A DNA stretch of 64,000 bases. Source: Ashinkailepas kermadecensis (taxonomy: Eukaryota; Arthropoda; Thecostraca; Neolepadidae). Made by a program: the position numbers and the translations under genes. Location of the stretch: assembly GCA_034440615.1 (NCBI GenBank), contig JAOTOM010004755.1, positions 132,001 through 196,000 on the forward strand, read 5' to 3'. The notes beneath the pieces were generated by a model. The model was not told the origin of the DNA. It did no database searches and saw only the letters and a list, made by a program, of their open reading frames with translations. Below are positions 1 through 23,269 of the stretch, piece after piece (the first letter of the stretch is position 1; every line of letters begins with the position of its first letter).

Positions 1-1167
1 TGTATGGCGGTACCAGCCAGTTGGTGATGCGGTGGTGCTGTGCACACATCAGAAGTAAGAAGCCGCGACCGCGGCCGGCATAGTGTATGGGAGACTGTCG
101 TGCTATGGGTCACATGGTTACGATCCTCCAACACCAGCAAACGTCTCAGGCAGCCGTGTCGCTGACAGCAGATTCGTGTCGAGTGGAACCAATGAGGACA
201 CAGCGGCGGTCGGTCACATCGGAGTACAGCTTCTGGGGGATATTTTCAGCTCCCGGGGGCGGTATTGTCAGTTCCTGGGAGTGGGTAGTGGCATTGTCAG
301 CTTCCGGGGGAGGGGCATGGTAGTATTGTGCGTTTCCGGGGGGGAGATGGGGCGTGGTAGTATTGTGAGTCTCCGGGAAGAGTGTGTGGGGGGGGGGGGT
401 TGTATTGTCAGGCTGCTCCGGAGCTGGGGTCATGCCAAACTGCTGCAAACACGACGGCAGTGAGCTCGGGTCGCTGGCCGACGCCACACTCACTGGACCG
501 GTGCTCCGAGTCGACCTGGTCCTGCAACACCGTACACAGGCGTGACGTCACCGGCGGCCGACCATCGACGCATCACCACATACCCTCGGCTCTCTGACGG
601 GTGTGCCTGCCACTGCCCAGACAAACCCACCGCTCTCTGTCGGGTCTGCCTGTCACTGCCCAGACAATCACACCGTCACTGCCCAGACAAATCACGTCGT
701 GACATCACCGCCCAGACAATCCCACAGTTTTCCCAGAACTAAACCGCATCATCGACGACCTGAACGACTTGACACACCCACGACTCCGTGTCCGCGCCGT
801 ACATTCTCCCGCTCCGAACGCGCCCCTGTGACGTACGATTAGGCTGCATCAATTCAGAAACGCAGCGCTGATCAAGTAGCCGACAGTAGTGCGACTGACC
901 AGGCTACGTGTGCCGGCACAGGGCGCGCACGTCCGGCAGTGCTGTCGCGCCACAGGACGGTCACACCCCGCGCGCCATTTCGCCCGCGGCGTGTACGGCG
1001 ACCTTTGACCCGAGCGGCGCCGGTCGTCACGATCGTCACGCCGTGTCACGGCCGCCAAGTGGCGACCATCGATCGTCACAGGTCGTCACAGCAACAGTGA
1101 ATTGTGGTCGTCACAGTCGAATCATGGACGTAACGGGACCACCGCGGGGCGGTCAGACGGTGGCCGA
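1..1167. other. No supported gene; GC-rich sequence with G/C runs
   Basis: I see no exon with recognisable protein similarity or paired splice sites. Around 230-400 there are loose repeats of a CTCCGGGGG-like motif and a run of ten Gs near 391-400. Short open frames here look like by-products of composition. Confidence 0.5.
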
Positions 1168-1909
1168 CACACAGCGGACCACACTGGAGGAGACACCACT
1201 GGTGACACTATGGGCACACAGCGGACCACACTGGAGGAGACACCACTAGTGACACTATGGGCACACAGCGGACCACACTGGAGGAGACACCACTGGTGAC
1301 ACTATGGGCACACAGCGGACCACACTGGAGGAGACACCACTAGTGACACTATGGGCACACAGCGGACCACACTGGAGGAGACACCACTAGTGACACTATG
1401 GGCACACAGCGGACCACACTGGAGGAGACATCACTGGTGACACTATGGACACACAGCGGACCACACTGGAGGAGACACCACTGGTGACACTATGGACACA
1501 GCGGACCACACTGGAGGAGACACCACTGGTGACACTATGGGCACACAGCGGACCACACTGGAGGAGACGCCACTGGTGGCACTATGGGCACACAGCGGAC
1601 CACACTGGAGGAGACATCACTGGTGACACTATGGACACAGCGGACCACACTGGAGGTGACACCACTGGTGACACTATGGGCACACAGCGGACCACACTGG
1701 AGGAGACACCACTGGTGACACTACGGGAACACAGCGGACCACACTGGAGGAGACGCCACTGGTGGCACTATGGGCACACAGCGGACCACACTGGAGGAGA
1801 CATCACTGGTGACACTATGGACACAGCGGACCACACTGGAGGTGAGACCACTGGTGACACTATGGGCACACAGCGGACCACACTAGAGGAGACACCACTG
1901 GCGACACCA
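1168..1909. repeat. Minisatellite, 47-bp unit, about 16 copies
   Basis: The unit starts GGACCACACTGGAGGAGACA and continues with CCACTGGTGACACTATGGGC before repeating. Copies differ by a few substitutions and by small deletions such as loss of GGCA. Long open frames across it arise from the repeat. No exon could be tied to either edge. Confidence 0.9.
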
Positions 1910-2344
1910 GCGGCAAAAGTCAGTCAGGAACGTCCCCGGCCCGGTTCGGTTGGATTGGACTGGAGTAAGTCTGACTGCACACACTGCTGGAGACGGACTT
2001 GGCACATCAACCAGGCACGAGGCCGACAACACTGCTGACGACGTATCTGCAGGCCATCGGCGGCGCCGCTAGTGGTAGGCCGGGCTGAAATACTGGATAC
2101 ACGTGTGTTGACGCTTGCGGCCACATGTCAGGCCAGTCATGTCACCAGAGGCACACTACCGTCCACCGGCACCAGCGACACACTATCGGCTCCAACTATC
2201 CAGAGAAGAATTGGAAATATTGCCGGTGACGCTACCGCCCGCGCTACGGAATACTACCTCCGGGGTACACCAGCGGCGGCAGTTTGGCGGCGCCATGGTG
2301 AGATGTGAGCAGTTCGAACCAGATCCAACCTGCTGTGGGGCCAG

Positions 2345-2565
2345 ACGGAGGTGGCCGGTCTGCGCCAGACAGGTCAGACGGCGGTGATCAGTCTTCGCCA
2401 GACAGATCAGACGGCGGTGACCAGTCTCCGCCAGACAGGTCAGACGGCGGTGACCGGTCTCCGCCAGACAGGTCAGACGGCGGTGATCAGTCTTCGCCAG
2501 ACAGATCAGACGGCGGTAACCAGTCTCCGCCAGACAGGTCAGATGGCGGTGACCGGTGACCGCCA
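2345..2565. repeat. Minisatellite, 33-bp unit, about 6 copies
   Basis: The unit contains CGCCAGACAG|GTCAGACGGC, a pyrimidine/CAG|GT context that resembles a splice junction. The length is a multiple of three, so frames stay open on both strands. No adjacent exon could be identified, so relation to a gene is unproven. Confidence 0.85.
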
Positions 2566-3683
2566 GACGGGCCAGACGGACGGGCCCTGACAAACGTACC
2601 GCCATGATGCGTGGACGTGATGGCAGCAGCGACCGGAGGGAAGCACACACAGGTCAGCACTGCGAGCCACACTGGTCCGCGTCGGCATCGACGAGGCCGG
2701 CACGATAGGTAGGTCGACCGACGAGGCGGTTCGTCAGCTGACGCCGTCGTCGACACCGCCGCACGTGCCGGACTGGGGTGGGGTGGAGGGCGTGGAGGTG
2801 ACTGTCCGAATTGTTAGTTTGCTAGTTCTCGTAGGGCATTTGGGAACAACTTAAAGCCGTTATCCGCGCCGGCTCTGTTTGGCAAAATCACTCCGAATCC
2901 CCCCCCCCCCTTAGGTTACCGTAATGTAATCACCGGTCGTCGGCTTTGTAGCAGACTGACTTCGGTGCATTGCTCCTGCTTCACGGGAATCGTTCGCTGG
3001 CTTCGCTTTCGCAATCGTGGGAGGTGGTGGCGGGAAGCAGTCGGGGCTATTATCATTAGGATGATGATGGCTCCGTGGGGTGATAGTTCAAGACGGCGGT
3101 CCCACAGTGTGGCCGTGTTGACAATATCGCTCGTCACATAATTACAGCTGGCGGATGCTCGTTCCCTGGGTAATTTGAACCCGTGCTGCACACACAATGC
3201 TCAACTGAAGCCGCCCGGGGCAGTGTTTGAAATGTTGTGTACGTGTTTCATGATTGAGCGTCTCAATACATTTTGCTCTCAGCTACAGGTCTGCAGCTTC
3301 AGCATGGGATGAACCGTAGAACGTGCTATTTGGTGCAGATGACAACTCATTGAACAGCTTTGTCCGAGTTTTGCCGGTCGTCTGTTGTCATGCGACCGTC
3401 AACCTCACCGTCGAGGTCGTGACACAGCGGGCGGCTGCCGGTTGGCAACAAGCTGTAGGTCACGTATTCGTCCTCGCAGGTAAGGTCAAGGTCGAATGAT
3501 GGCTGTAAGCACTGCGCCTCGTCGGCGCGCAATGCTAAGTCGCAACTCCATATTGAACAGGGGAAAACATACAAAATAAATACAACTTCAATATGGGTGC
3601 CATTACTCGAATTTGCCATTACTCGAAATAGTTTTAGTAATGAGCTGTGCTACTTGCATCAGGACCAACGTTGAAGTGTGTTA
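2566..3683. other. No confident gene; weak exon-like stretch near 3340-3480
   Basis: At 3480 there is a good donor-like sequence, CTCGCAG|GTAAGG, preceded by a plus-strand open frame from about 3335. I do not recognise the peptide and could not pair it with a second exon. C-rich and repeat sequence fills the rest. Confidence 0.25.
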
Positions 3684-3684
3684 G

Positions 3685-3716
3685 CTTCTTTTATTTACAG
3701 GTTCTTTTATTTACAG
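3685..3716 (+). repeat. Two tandem copies of an acceptor-like 16-mer
   Basis: GTTCTTTTATTTACAG occurs twice head to tail, giving two strong 3' splice-site-like sequences ending at 3700 and 3716, each followed by GTT. The frame after 3716 stops within 14 codons, and an AATAAA occurs near 3919. A terminal exon is possible but not shown. Confidence 0.5.
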
Positions 3717-4138
3717 GTTAACGTTCTGACGGTTAACTCTTTCCTGGAGCCCTCATGAACTCCCCGGTAGGGAGTCCAACAGGCAGAAAGGCACCCATTC
3801 GTAACTGCCGGGAGAGTACAAAAGCCCACGCGAGACGGGCGGGCCTGAGGTGTAGAACAACTATCGAGGAAACGTCAGCATGAACTTAGTTTACGCCCTA
3901 AAGCCCCCCCCCCCCACCAATAAAAAGAAGAAAATAATTTAGTTTACTACCTTGCTGCAATCTTGGTTTCAAAATTGAAATGAACAAATCCAACCCGTGT
4001 GAGACAAATTTCACTTCATTCGGAAATTCGTGGGGCACACATGCAAAACAAAACATTCTGTTGTTTGGAAATATTTGGTGAGCAAATGCTTGTTTAAAAC
4101 CGAGCAAACATGACCTGCCCCCCCCCCACATAGAATGC

Positions 4139-4317
4139 ACTCGTGGTTGACCCGAGACATGCCAAAGAAAACATGCTCTCCCTGCATGGAATGTTGTTGA
4201 CCCGAGACTTGCCGGAGGAAACACGCTCCCCTGCATAGAATGTACCCGTGGTTGACCCGAGACATGCCAGAGGAAACACGCTCCGAGCCCTGCATAGAAT
4301 GCACCAGTGGTTGACCC
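4139..4317. repeat. Minisatellite, about 45-60 bp unit, 4 copies
   Basis: Repeated blocks contain GTGGTTGACCCGAGACATGC followed by CAGAGGAAACACGCTC and TGCATAGAATG. Copies have indels. No gene relation seen. Confidence 0.8.
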
Positions 4318-4564
4318 GATACTTCGTAGTTCGATGCCATTACTAATTTGTATGATAATTTGAAGCCGTTTTGTTTGCTCTGGACACTCACTCAAGTGCC
4401 CCAGCCGCCGTCTGACAATCACCCCCAGTTACGGCGCTGTGACCATCACTAGGAACTCACAACATAACGGCGACGCTGTAGCTGCTGAAGTTAAATCCTG
4501 GCTCTAGCCTTGGTAGCAAATCAGAAAGCAAAATTACGGTTGTATGTGTACGCCTGTGTTGACC

Positions 4565-4990
4565 GGTCAGGACCCCGTCACGAACCCTGTCACGAAGCCC
4601 GCCACGGACCCCGTCACGAACCCCGTCACGGACACAGCCACCGGTCGGAAACGTCCGCCGGCTGTTCGACGCTGATCACACGCTGACGGTGCAGGTAAAT
4701 GGGTGCGGGATGTACCGTGCCGCGTCCGCCGGCTGTTCGACGCTGACCACACGCTGACGGTGCAGGTAAATGGGTGCGGGCTATGTCCGTGCGCGTCCGC
4801 CGGCTGTTCGACGCTGATCACACGCTGACGGTGCAGGTAAATGGGTGCGGGCTATGTCACCGTGTCGCGTCGTTCACGTCTCACTGGACACTGTACACTC
4901 ATTGGCTGCGCCGAGGGGCGGCGACCGTGCCGCGTCATTCACGTCTCACTGGACACTGTACACTCATTGGCTGCGCCGAGGGGCGGCGAC
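4565..4990 (+). repeat. Compound minisatellite: 71-bp units with a donor-like site, then two 72-bp units
   Basis: It begins with short CCCCGTCACGAAC repeats. Three 71-bp units follow, each containing CTGACGGTGCAG|GTAAATGG, a strong 5' splice-site match preceded by the same open stretch reading RRLFDADHTLTVQ. Two copies of another unit around TCACTGGACACTGTACACTC follow. This looks like a duplicated exon end plus donor, but I could not find the exon's partners. Confidence 0.75.
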
Positions 4991-5039
4991 AGTCTGGTCG
5001 CCTGGCTGCGCCGGAAGGCCACATACGCTAGGGAGTCGC

Positions 5040-5850
5040 AGACGAGCTGTCGGCGACGTCCAACTGTCAGACTGCGCCGTGTAAGTCTGTCGGCGACGTC
5101 CGACTGTCAGACTGCGCTGTGTGGGCAGGCTGTCGGCGACGTCCGACTGTCAGACTGCGCTGTGTGGGCAGTCTGTCGGCGACGTCCGACTGTCAGACTG
5201 CGCTGTGTGGGCAGGCTATCAGCGACGTGCGACTGTCAGACTGCGTTGTGTAGGCAGTCTGTCGGCGACGTCCGACTGCACTGTGTAGGCAGTCTGTCGG
5301 CGACGTCCGACTGCGCTGTGTAGGCAGTCTGTCGGCGACGTCCGACTGTCAGACTGCGCTGTGTAGGCAGTCTGTCAGCGACGTGCGGCTGTCAGACTGC
5401 GCTGTGTAGGCAGTCTGTCGGCGACGTGCGACTGTCAGACTGCGCTGTGTAGGCAGTCTGTCGGCGACGTCCGACTGTCAGACTGCGCTGTGTAGGCAGT
5501 CTGTCGGCGACGTGCGACTGTCAGACTGCGCTGTGTAGGCAGTCTGTCGGCGACGTCCGACTGTCAGACTGCGCTGTGTAGGCTGTCTGTCGGCGACGTC
5601 CGACTGTCAGACTGCGCTGTGTAGGCAGTCTGTCGGCGACGTCCGACTGTCAGACTGCGCTGTGTAGGCTGTCTGTCGGCGACGTCCGACTGTCAGACTG
5701 CGCTGTGTAGGCTGTCTGTCGGCGACGTCCGACTGTCAGACTGCGATGTGTACGCAGTCTGTCGGCGACGTCCGACTGTCAGACCGCGCTGTGTAGGCTG
5801 TCTGTCGGCGACATCCCGCTGTCAGGCTGCGCTGTGTAGGCAGTCTGTGT
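5040..5850. repeat. Minisatellite, 43-bp unit, about 18 copies
   Basis: The unit is GTCTGTCGGCGACGTCCGAC followed by TGTCAGACTGCGCTGTGTAG and GCA. Copies are 90% or more alike by eye, with a few partial units near 5270-5330. No associated exon was found. Confidence 0.92.
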
Positions 5851-7639
5851 TTTCGTCGGGCACGCAGGTCACGAGGCCGGCCGTCCCCGTTGCCCGCTGC
5901 TGAGGCTCAGTAAAATTCAGCAGTCAGCAAGCGGCACTTTGAACCAAGTTATTCGCGAACTAGACGAGGTCCAACTAGGTAGCATAAGCCACACGGATCC
6001 CTGAGCTACCAGCAGCCCCTGGATCTGTTACAATGCTTAACGCTCGCCCGGCAGTGTGCGGAAATCCTCCCCCTATGGTTTTAAGCGATGAGTAGTAGCG
6101 CTCTCTGACTTGGCACAGTACTTCCACAATTTCGAATGCCTTGAAGAAAAAACTTTGAGGTCAAGTCATTTAAGGACACTGGCCTGCAGTCTACAGGTGA
6201 AGTCACTTCTTAAAAGCCCCTCCGACTGGCCACTGCGTAATACTGCCGCAGTACTAGTACTGCCGCAAATATACGGGCTGTCGCGAATATACGGAATATT
6301 GCGAGGAAAAATGACCAAAACGAGTGCAAATTTACATTGAGCTCGTTTCCGTCAACAGCGTTATGAAATTTGATTTTTAATGTTTCGGATTAACACAAAA
6401 GCTAGCTATTTTTTCTTCAAAGAAACCGGATAATTTACAAAAGCTTGGAAGACGATTATGGGTTTTGCCATTTGGTTTTGCGTTCGTGTGCATCTCATTA
6501 TCTTTTCCTGGGCACGATCTCTTCGAAAATCGTCGGTTTCAACAGTTCATTGCATATTTTCCATTACTTGACCTTGGCCTGATTGATGACTTGGAACTTC
6601 GTCTCATTGTGCTAGAACAAATATTCGGTTTGTACGTCATCGATATGGATGGACGAAACCGCATATACTGCACGACCCGGCTCCTGCAACCACGACGAAG
6701 ACCTGGTAACCGGCCGCACCACTCGCCACATTGATCTATTTGACCTGATCTGAAAAGTTAACCAAGGTTCCAAACCGACCAAAAATGTTCCACATAACTA
6801 TGAACGTTCACGAATGGGGCTGCATCATGCCGTTTCTGACATTTATGTTCAGATCAGAACGAACAAAAACGTTAGTGGGAGAGGTGTCGAATAGATCGGC
6901 AGCACTTGGAGGGAGGCAGCATCATACTGCACTGTGAGGGTTAAGGTCATAATCAATTAGAGTGCGTCCATGTGTTGGACTCGAACATCGCCCATAAGCT
7001 ATTGTGACTAATCTAAGAACGAAGAACAAGGCTACGCATGGATGAAGATGAGCTATGTGACATGAAAGGGCGCTTCTGCAGCATATAAACTGTGTGAGAT
7101 TTTCAGGCAATCGGCACACAAAGGCTCCACAGGATCAGCTCAGGGCGACGGGACATCTTGCTTCGCAAGGGGACGGCTTCCCTGTTCACCCTTCCCCACA
7201 ACCCCGCAACTGGGCATCCCAGACAGGTAGTCCAGCCTCCAATAACCCCACTAAGCTGGCGGAACACCCTCGCGCAGCACCATCAAACGCCCAAACGGTT
7301 CCGTCGGCGGCGACACAGTCCGGCCGCCCGCACACCTCAGCAGCCGTCGCCACCGACGGCGCGCCGGTGCCAACGCCGCCTGTGCCGCGGCCGGCCGGCA
7401 CGCGCACCACGCAGTTGCCGTTTCTAGTCGTTTGCTACCAAGTGGGTCAGTGGCGTGGCGGCCGTCCCGGGGCGCGGTCGGCACGCGCGGCCCGCACCGC
7501 CGCCGCCGCCACCCGCTCGTCTAATCACGGCCACTGTTCAACTTAGCCGGGACCGCCCGGCTCGCCAGGCGGCCCGCGCGTCATCGGCGCCCGGCGGCGC
7601 CCGGTGACGCGCCAGGTCGTGTCGCAGCCGGCCGCGCCA
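5851..7639. other. No supported gene
   Basis: Mixed-composition sequence. Open frames at 6110-6340, 6465-6734 and 7094-7546 have no recognisable domain, and I found no convincing splice pairing. The last is GC-rich and is open in several frames, which argues against coding. Confidence 0.45.
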
Positions 7640-7835
7640 CGATCGGCGACCGGTGGTGACGGGTCGCCGGCCCTGCTCCGTCGGTTGCCGACGGTGACAG
7701 GTCGCCGGCCCTGCCCCGTCGGCGACCGGTGACGGGTCGCTGGCGCTGCTCAATCGGCGACCGATGGTGACGGGTCGGCGGTCCCGCTCCGTCGGCGATC
7801 GACGGTGACGGGTCGGCGGCCCTTCCCCGTCTTCA
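7640..7835. repeat. Minisatellite, about 40-45 bp unit, 4 copies
   Basis: Blocks share GTCGGCGACCG, GTGACGGGTCG and CGGCCCTGC. Copies differ by small indels. Confidence 0.75.
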
Positions 7836-8424
7836 TCACTCACTAGGCCGTGTCAAATGCTCATCTATCTGTCAGAAGTCATATATCTGGTTCGCCCCCC
7901 CAAGAACCCTCCCCCTCCCCCCGTGCTGAATCAGCGCCCGGTCTCAAGCCAGAAGTCGGCCTGCTGTCACGGCCGTGTGCGCAGGATATTCCGTCGAAAC
8001 ATAAACCATGAAGGAATCAATCCTCGAGTGCATGACATTCAGTCTTGCGACGTGAAGTTCGCAAATTATTCGTGGCGCAAACCACACGGACAACCAGCAA
8101 AATACATCACCGACCGTCGTGAGCATGTATTTTCCACACATGAAAACGTCCAGACAATCGGAACGAACCCACTGAGCGTCACACTGATGATCTGACACAC
8201 CAGACACCGATGCTCTGACACACGACACACTGGCGCACCAGTGCGTAGGCGCTGCATACACACCGATGAAATGATCTGGCGGCCCACCAAGTGCACTACA
8301 TGACATTAGTGTTCTTTAAAATGAAAAACTGGCTGCTGTTCCGATGGTGTGCACAGTGGTCACTGTCACTGCGCGGAGGGGAATATCTCCGACCACCACG
8401 GCAGACGGCGAGCAGCGCACGTTT
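7836..8424. other. Region 3' of NUDT21; nothing definite
   Basis: This lies downstream of the minus-strand NUDT21 stop codon and could hold 3' UTR. I see no clear polyadenylation signal on the minus strand. Repeated GACACACCAGACACCGATGC-like motifs lie near 8190-8260. Confidence 0.35.
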
Positions 8425-8730
8425 CAGACAGCAGACGACAGCGGCCGACAGCGGCCGACAGCAGACGACAGTGGCCGACAGCGGCCGACAGCTGCCGACA
8501 GCTGCCGACAGCGGCCGACAGCAGACGACAGCGGCCGACAGCAGATGACAGCGGCCGACAGCAGACGACAGCAGACGACAGCGGCCGACAGCGGCCGACA
8601 GCAGACGACAGCAGCCGACAGCGGTCGACAGCGGTCGACAGCGGTCGACAGCGGTCGACAGCGGTCGACAGCGGTCGACAGCGGTCGACAGCGGCCGACA
8701 GCAGATGACAGCGGCCGACAGCGGATGCGC
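8425..8730. repeat. Short-period satellite, about 10-bp unit, in or next to the NUDT21 3' UTR
   Basis: Units are variants of CGACAGCGGC and CGACAGCAGA, some 30 copies, with a homogeneous GGTCGACAGC sub-block at 8625-8695. The array ends about 75 bp past the NUDT21 stop codon, so the transcript may include it. All frames are open because of the repeat. Confidence 0.88.
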
Positions 8731-8804
8731 GGTGTTTCGGACCAGACAGCTGGACACCACACGAGACAGCCGCGCAGTGTGCGCGAGCGGCATCGCCACG
8801 TCGG

Positions 8805-19384
<10,580 letters not shown>

Positions 19385-19990
19385 CTTCACTGATCAAAAC
19401 AAGATGGTGGATTCACACTATCTGCAAAGTGACGGTCAACCAGTCAATGAGATGTAGAACAAAATCGCAGTGCTGTCACACTGCTGCAATACACAGTCAT
19501 TTTAAAACAAAGGTACCAAATAAGTGCATGCGATGATCTTCATGAGCTTTAGCCGAGGTACACAACTTTTACTGCACACAGCTAGGTGGTCATATTAACA
19601 CATTAATGGCCATGATGAAAAAAGCTACCAAGGGACGATTTTTCCCTAAGTCATTAATGTCACATATTTTGCACATGTCACATGTCATCAAATGTGTACT
19701 TGTAACGCAGTTAGTTTCGAATTTTCAATGCATTTTGTAATGCATTTGGCTCCCATGTATCCTGGGATCCAAGCTCTGAGCGGATCCCAGGCATTTCGTC
19801 GGCACCTGCCACGTGCTGACCTCAGCTGTTTAGACGCCATAGCCCCCGCTGCAGGGCGCTGCCCGCCCGGCTGTGGGATTTTGACTTCGTCAGCGCATTC
19901 TGCCCAGCAAGCACTGACCGGGGGTAAAAAAACCTTGGTAACTTCGTCCTTTCCGGAACTCCCACCCGGAGTACACCCCAGTGAGTGGTG
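19385..19990. other. Upstream of NUDT21; probable promoter and 5' UTR
   Basis: An AAGATGGTGG sequence at 19402 resembles a YY1-type element. I cannot place the transcription start. The remainder shows no gene. Confidence 0.35.
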
Positions 19991-21760
19991 AAGCGGTTAC
20001 GAACCAGACTCGGGTGGCTGCTGCACAGCAGGTGCAGAAATGCTACTTCTGTGGACGGTCTCGTCACCTGCGGCACACTGCCGGGGAAGCAGTGTGCAAT
20101 AAGGGTGGAAAGATGGAACATTTTGCAAAAGTGTGCAAGACTACGGCTAACACTAGTGCTGTGCTTGGTGGATTATCAGGCCCAACACTGGCTGCATGCA
20201 ACGCAGGTGTGCAACGCAACTGTCGATGTCCATGTGAATGAGGACAAAGAGAAAGCAGTGATGGACACTGGAATCTCGGAAAGCTTGATCTATCAGACAC
20301 TGGTAGAGAGGCACGACCTAATTGTATGTCCACGGTCCAACGCTGTGTCCATGGCTTCATTAAGTTTGTCTGCTAGGGCAACAGGGTACTGCCTGGTGAA
20401 TATCAGCAAGAAGTGTAGGCACTCTAGAGACACAGTGGGTCTCCTGGGGTACAAGATATCCAGTGGTGAGATCCTGCCAGATCCGGAGCGAATCAGACCG
20501 GTCCGGGAGCTCCGCCTCTCAGAGAGCGTGGGAGGCGGCGAGCACGTTCTCGTAACATTCTCAGTTGATTCTCAAGTACTCGGAGAAGGTGCGTGTACTT
20601 GCCGGGACCAGCTCCTTCCCCTGAGGATGATGCACAGGTATTCGAGGACCTTAAGTCAGAGATAGAGAAGGCGGTGCCGCATTTTGCTGAGAATGTTCCG
20701 TTCATGATAAAGACTGGTGCCTCGGACATGGCTGTCGCTGCGACCCTGAATCAGGGAGGGCGACCTGTGGCTTTCTTCTCAAGAACACTGAATGAAAGCA
20801 AGCAGAAAAGTCAGCAGTCAAAAAAAGAGATGTATGCCATTCTAGAAGCTATTCAAAAGTGTTGTCATTACCTGACAGGGAGTCAATTCACGATGATCAC
20901 TGATCAGAAATCAGTGTCGTTTATGTTTGACTCGAAGCAGACATAAAAAGTCAAGAACAACAAGATAATGTGCTGGTGGGTAGAACTCGCCTGCTACGGC
21001 TCCGATATATGCTACTGCTCCGAAAAGGAAAACTTGCCAGCTGATACATTCTCCCTAGCCTGATGTTCAGCAATTAGTTCCGATACGCTCGTTGAGGTAC
21101 ACAATTCTCTCTGCCATCCCGTCGTGACGCGGGTGGCACACTTCGCTCGGTAGCGTAACTTCCCTCTCTCAGTGCAGGACGTAACGAGGGTAACTTCCTC
21201 TTGTCAGGTCTGTGCCGAGTGCAAGCCAAGGTTCCACCATCCCCCCAGGCACTTCTTATAAAGGCTGCCCAACCATTTGAACGTTTGAGCAAATATTTCA
21301 AGGTCCCGGTCCCATCGTGCACCAGCAACCGGTACTTGCTGCTGGTGGTGGTGGACGAATTTTCGCGCTTCCCGTTTGCGCTTTCATGCAAAGACATGGC
21401 CACGCAAACTGTGATATCATGTCTCACGCAGCTGTACACAATATTCGGCATGCCTGCATACATCCACCCGGACAGGGGGCCATCCCTTACATCAGCTGAA
21501 CTGAGGCAGTTCCTGAACGGTCGCGGTTTTTCTGCAAGTACAAAGACACCTTACAATCTGCAGGGCGATGGGCAGTGTGAACGTGTTAATGGGATCATTT
21601 GGCAGGCCATCATACTCACACCCAAGTCAAAGGGGCAACCTACATCTCAGTGGCAACTGGTGCTGCAGGCAGCGCTCCATTCGATCAGGTCACTTCTATG
21701 CACTGCCACGAATGCGACATGTCACTAACGATTGCTAGCGTTTCAACGGCGGTCCACCAG
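19991..21760 (+). pseudogene. Ty3/gypsy-type retroelement remnant (gag zinc knuckle, protease, RNase H, integrase)
   Basis: Pieces occur in element order across frames: zinc-knuckle-like CYFCG and CNKGGKMEHFAKVC near 20040-20140; aspartic protease DTG near 20268; the end of reverse transcriptase near 20450; RNase H-like stretch at 20600-20945; integrase at 21270-21720 with D (VVDEFSR), D (HPDRG) and E (GQCERVNG). Most of the reverse transcriptase is deleted and there are frameshifts and stops. I saw no LTRs and no envelope. It is an inactive remnant. Confidence 0.85.
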
Positions 21761-22640
21761 CGGTCACTCGGTCCCCACCTGGCTGTCAGCACAAGGACCA
21801 GTGCTTCTGTGCAGATTTGTCAGGAACAGCAAGTGCAATTCGGTAGTGGATGAGGTTGTATTAAAAATGTATTAAAGTATTCAAAATAAGAAAAATTCAA
21901 ATAATTTTGATTCTCAATTTATTTTTCAATTAAACAACCTAACCTAACATAACCTAGCATTATCTGTTTTTGATGATTTAAAAGAACTATTCCAAATAAA
22001 ACCTAACCTGACCAATCCTAACTACCATGTTTCCTTCACGGGGGTAAAATGCATGTGAAACTTGTCTTGTGAATACCTTAAAGCACAATAATAAAACTGA
22101 ATAGGCACCTAGGTAGTAGGTACTCATCATATTTACAAGTACCTATTCTACACTTCAAGTTGCTTGCTCTTAATTGCTTGACCTTACAGTAAGTTCTTGG
22201 TGAGTCCTTCAAGCAAATGTCTGGTTTAATTGAAACTTAATTTTAAGCTAATTGAGCCCAAAGTTAAACAATTCCTTTTCACATGGTATTATATTTTATT
22301 ATTTCCTGTCATCATTAAACAAAGCAAATAAAACAGTGTAAAACTATCTTTCTGATTAAAAATCACCCACAGAACAAATAAACTGTACTGATAATTCCAA
22401 CCATAAAAGCATACAGTTGGATGCTAATTCACTATGCAGGTAGATAGATACGCACCTAGCTGCCTCCTAGTTCAATACCTATTCCATGACATCAAATAAT
22501 TTTTGGACATCATTATCAATTCTACACAATCGATATTCTCTGCAACCTTCACTAAGTAGGTAAATACCTGGAAATGATGTTTACTTTAACTCATGCAGGA
22601 GTGATGTAGTAGAAGTTAGCAGACAATTCAGCAGTGGATT
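21761..22640. other. AT-rich intergenic sequence; short CCTAA-rich tracts
   Basis: No gene. AACCTAACCTAACATAACCT near 21945 resembles degenerate (TTAGG)n, the arthropod telomere motif, but is too short to mean a telomere. Confidence 0.45.
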
Positions 22641-22645
22641 CAACA

Positions 22646-22709
22646 AAAAAATCAACCCCCCAAACAAAACACACCCCCCCAAACCCCAAAAAACCCCCCC
22701 AAAAAACCC

Positions 22710-22740
<31 letters not shown>

Positions 22741-22816
22741 GGAAAAAAGGCCAAAGGCACCCAAAAAAACAACAAAACAACCAAACAACAACAAAAAACA
22801 AAAAAAAAAAAAACAA
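22646..22816. repeat. Low-complexity A/C tract
   Basis: Nearly pure A and C with a run of more than 20 As near 22710-22736, then A/C again. It could be real or a consensus built from noisy homopolymer reads. Confidence 0.8.
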
Positions 22817-22859
22817 ACCATCAACAGCGGGTGGGATCTCATTGATTGATTATTTGGGT

Positions 22860-23269
22860 TTAGGGGTGCATCAACTGCTACAGGCTATGTAACACCCATA
22901 GAGTATCTCATTGAATGTATTGAGAAATCATAAGGTCATGAAGTCATAAAGTGATGAAACTTAAAAAAAGCCAAAAGGGCCCATCCAGGTTAAGTCTGTA
23001 AAGAGAAGCTACCATATCCCCAGCAAAAAGACACTCTTAATCCCAACCAACACCACATCCCTAATTACAAAGAATACATCCACTAACATCCCCAACACTA
23101 ATCAATGTCTATCTACCTTACCTATTCAGCCCTATTCACTCAGCCTCATGTAACACATGTGACTTGAGTGCCCTACCAATAATTTTCAGATCACATCCAT
23201 ACCTGCTCAAAGAGGCCTGCATAGTGCACACCCACCTAGCATAAATACCAGTACAGGCATGGAGCCCCT
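22860..23269. other. Fragment of a small dispersed element, no gene
   Basis: 22920-23000 (GGTCATGAAGTCATAAAGTG, then GGGCCCATCCAGGTTAAG) resembles the insertion in the LINE at 28190-28370 in reverse orientation, so this is probably a MITE-like family. Confidence 0.4.

Noticed and set aside
3335..3480. Coding exon ending at a good donor
   Set aside because: No recognisable protein and no in-phase partner exon found; kept only as a note.
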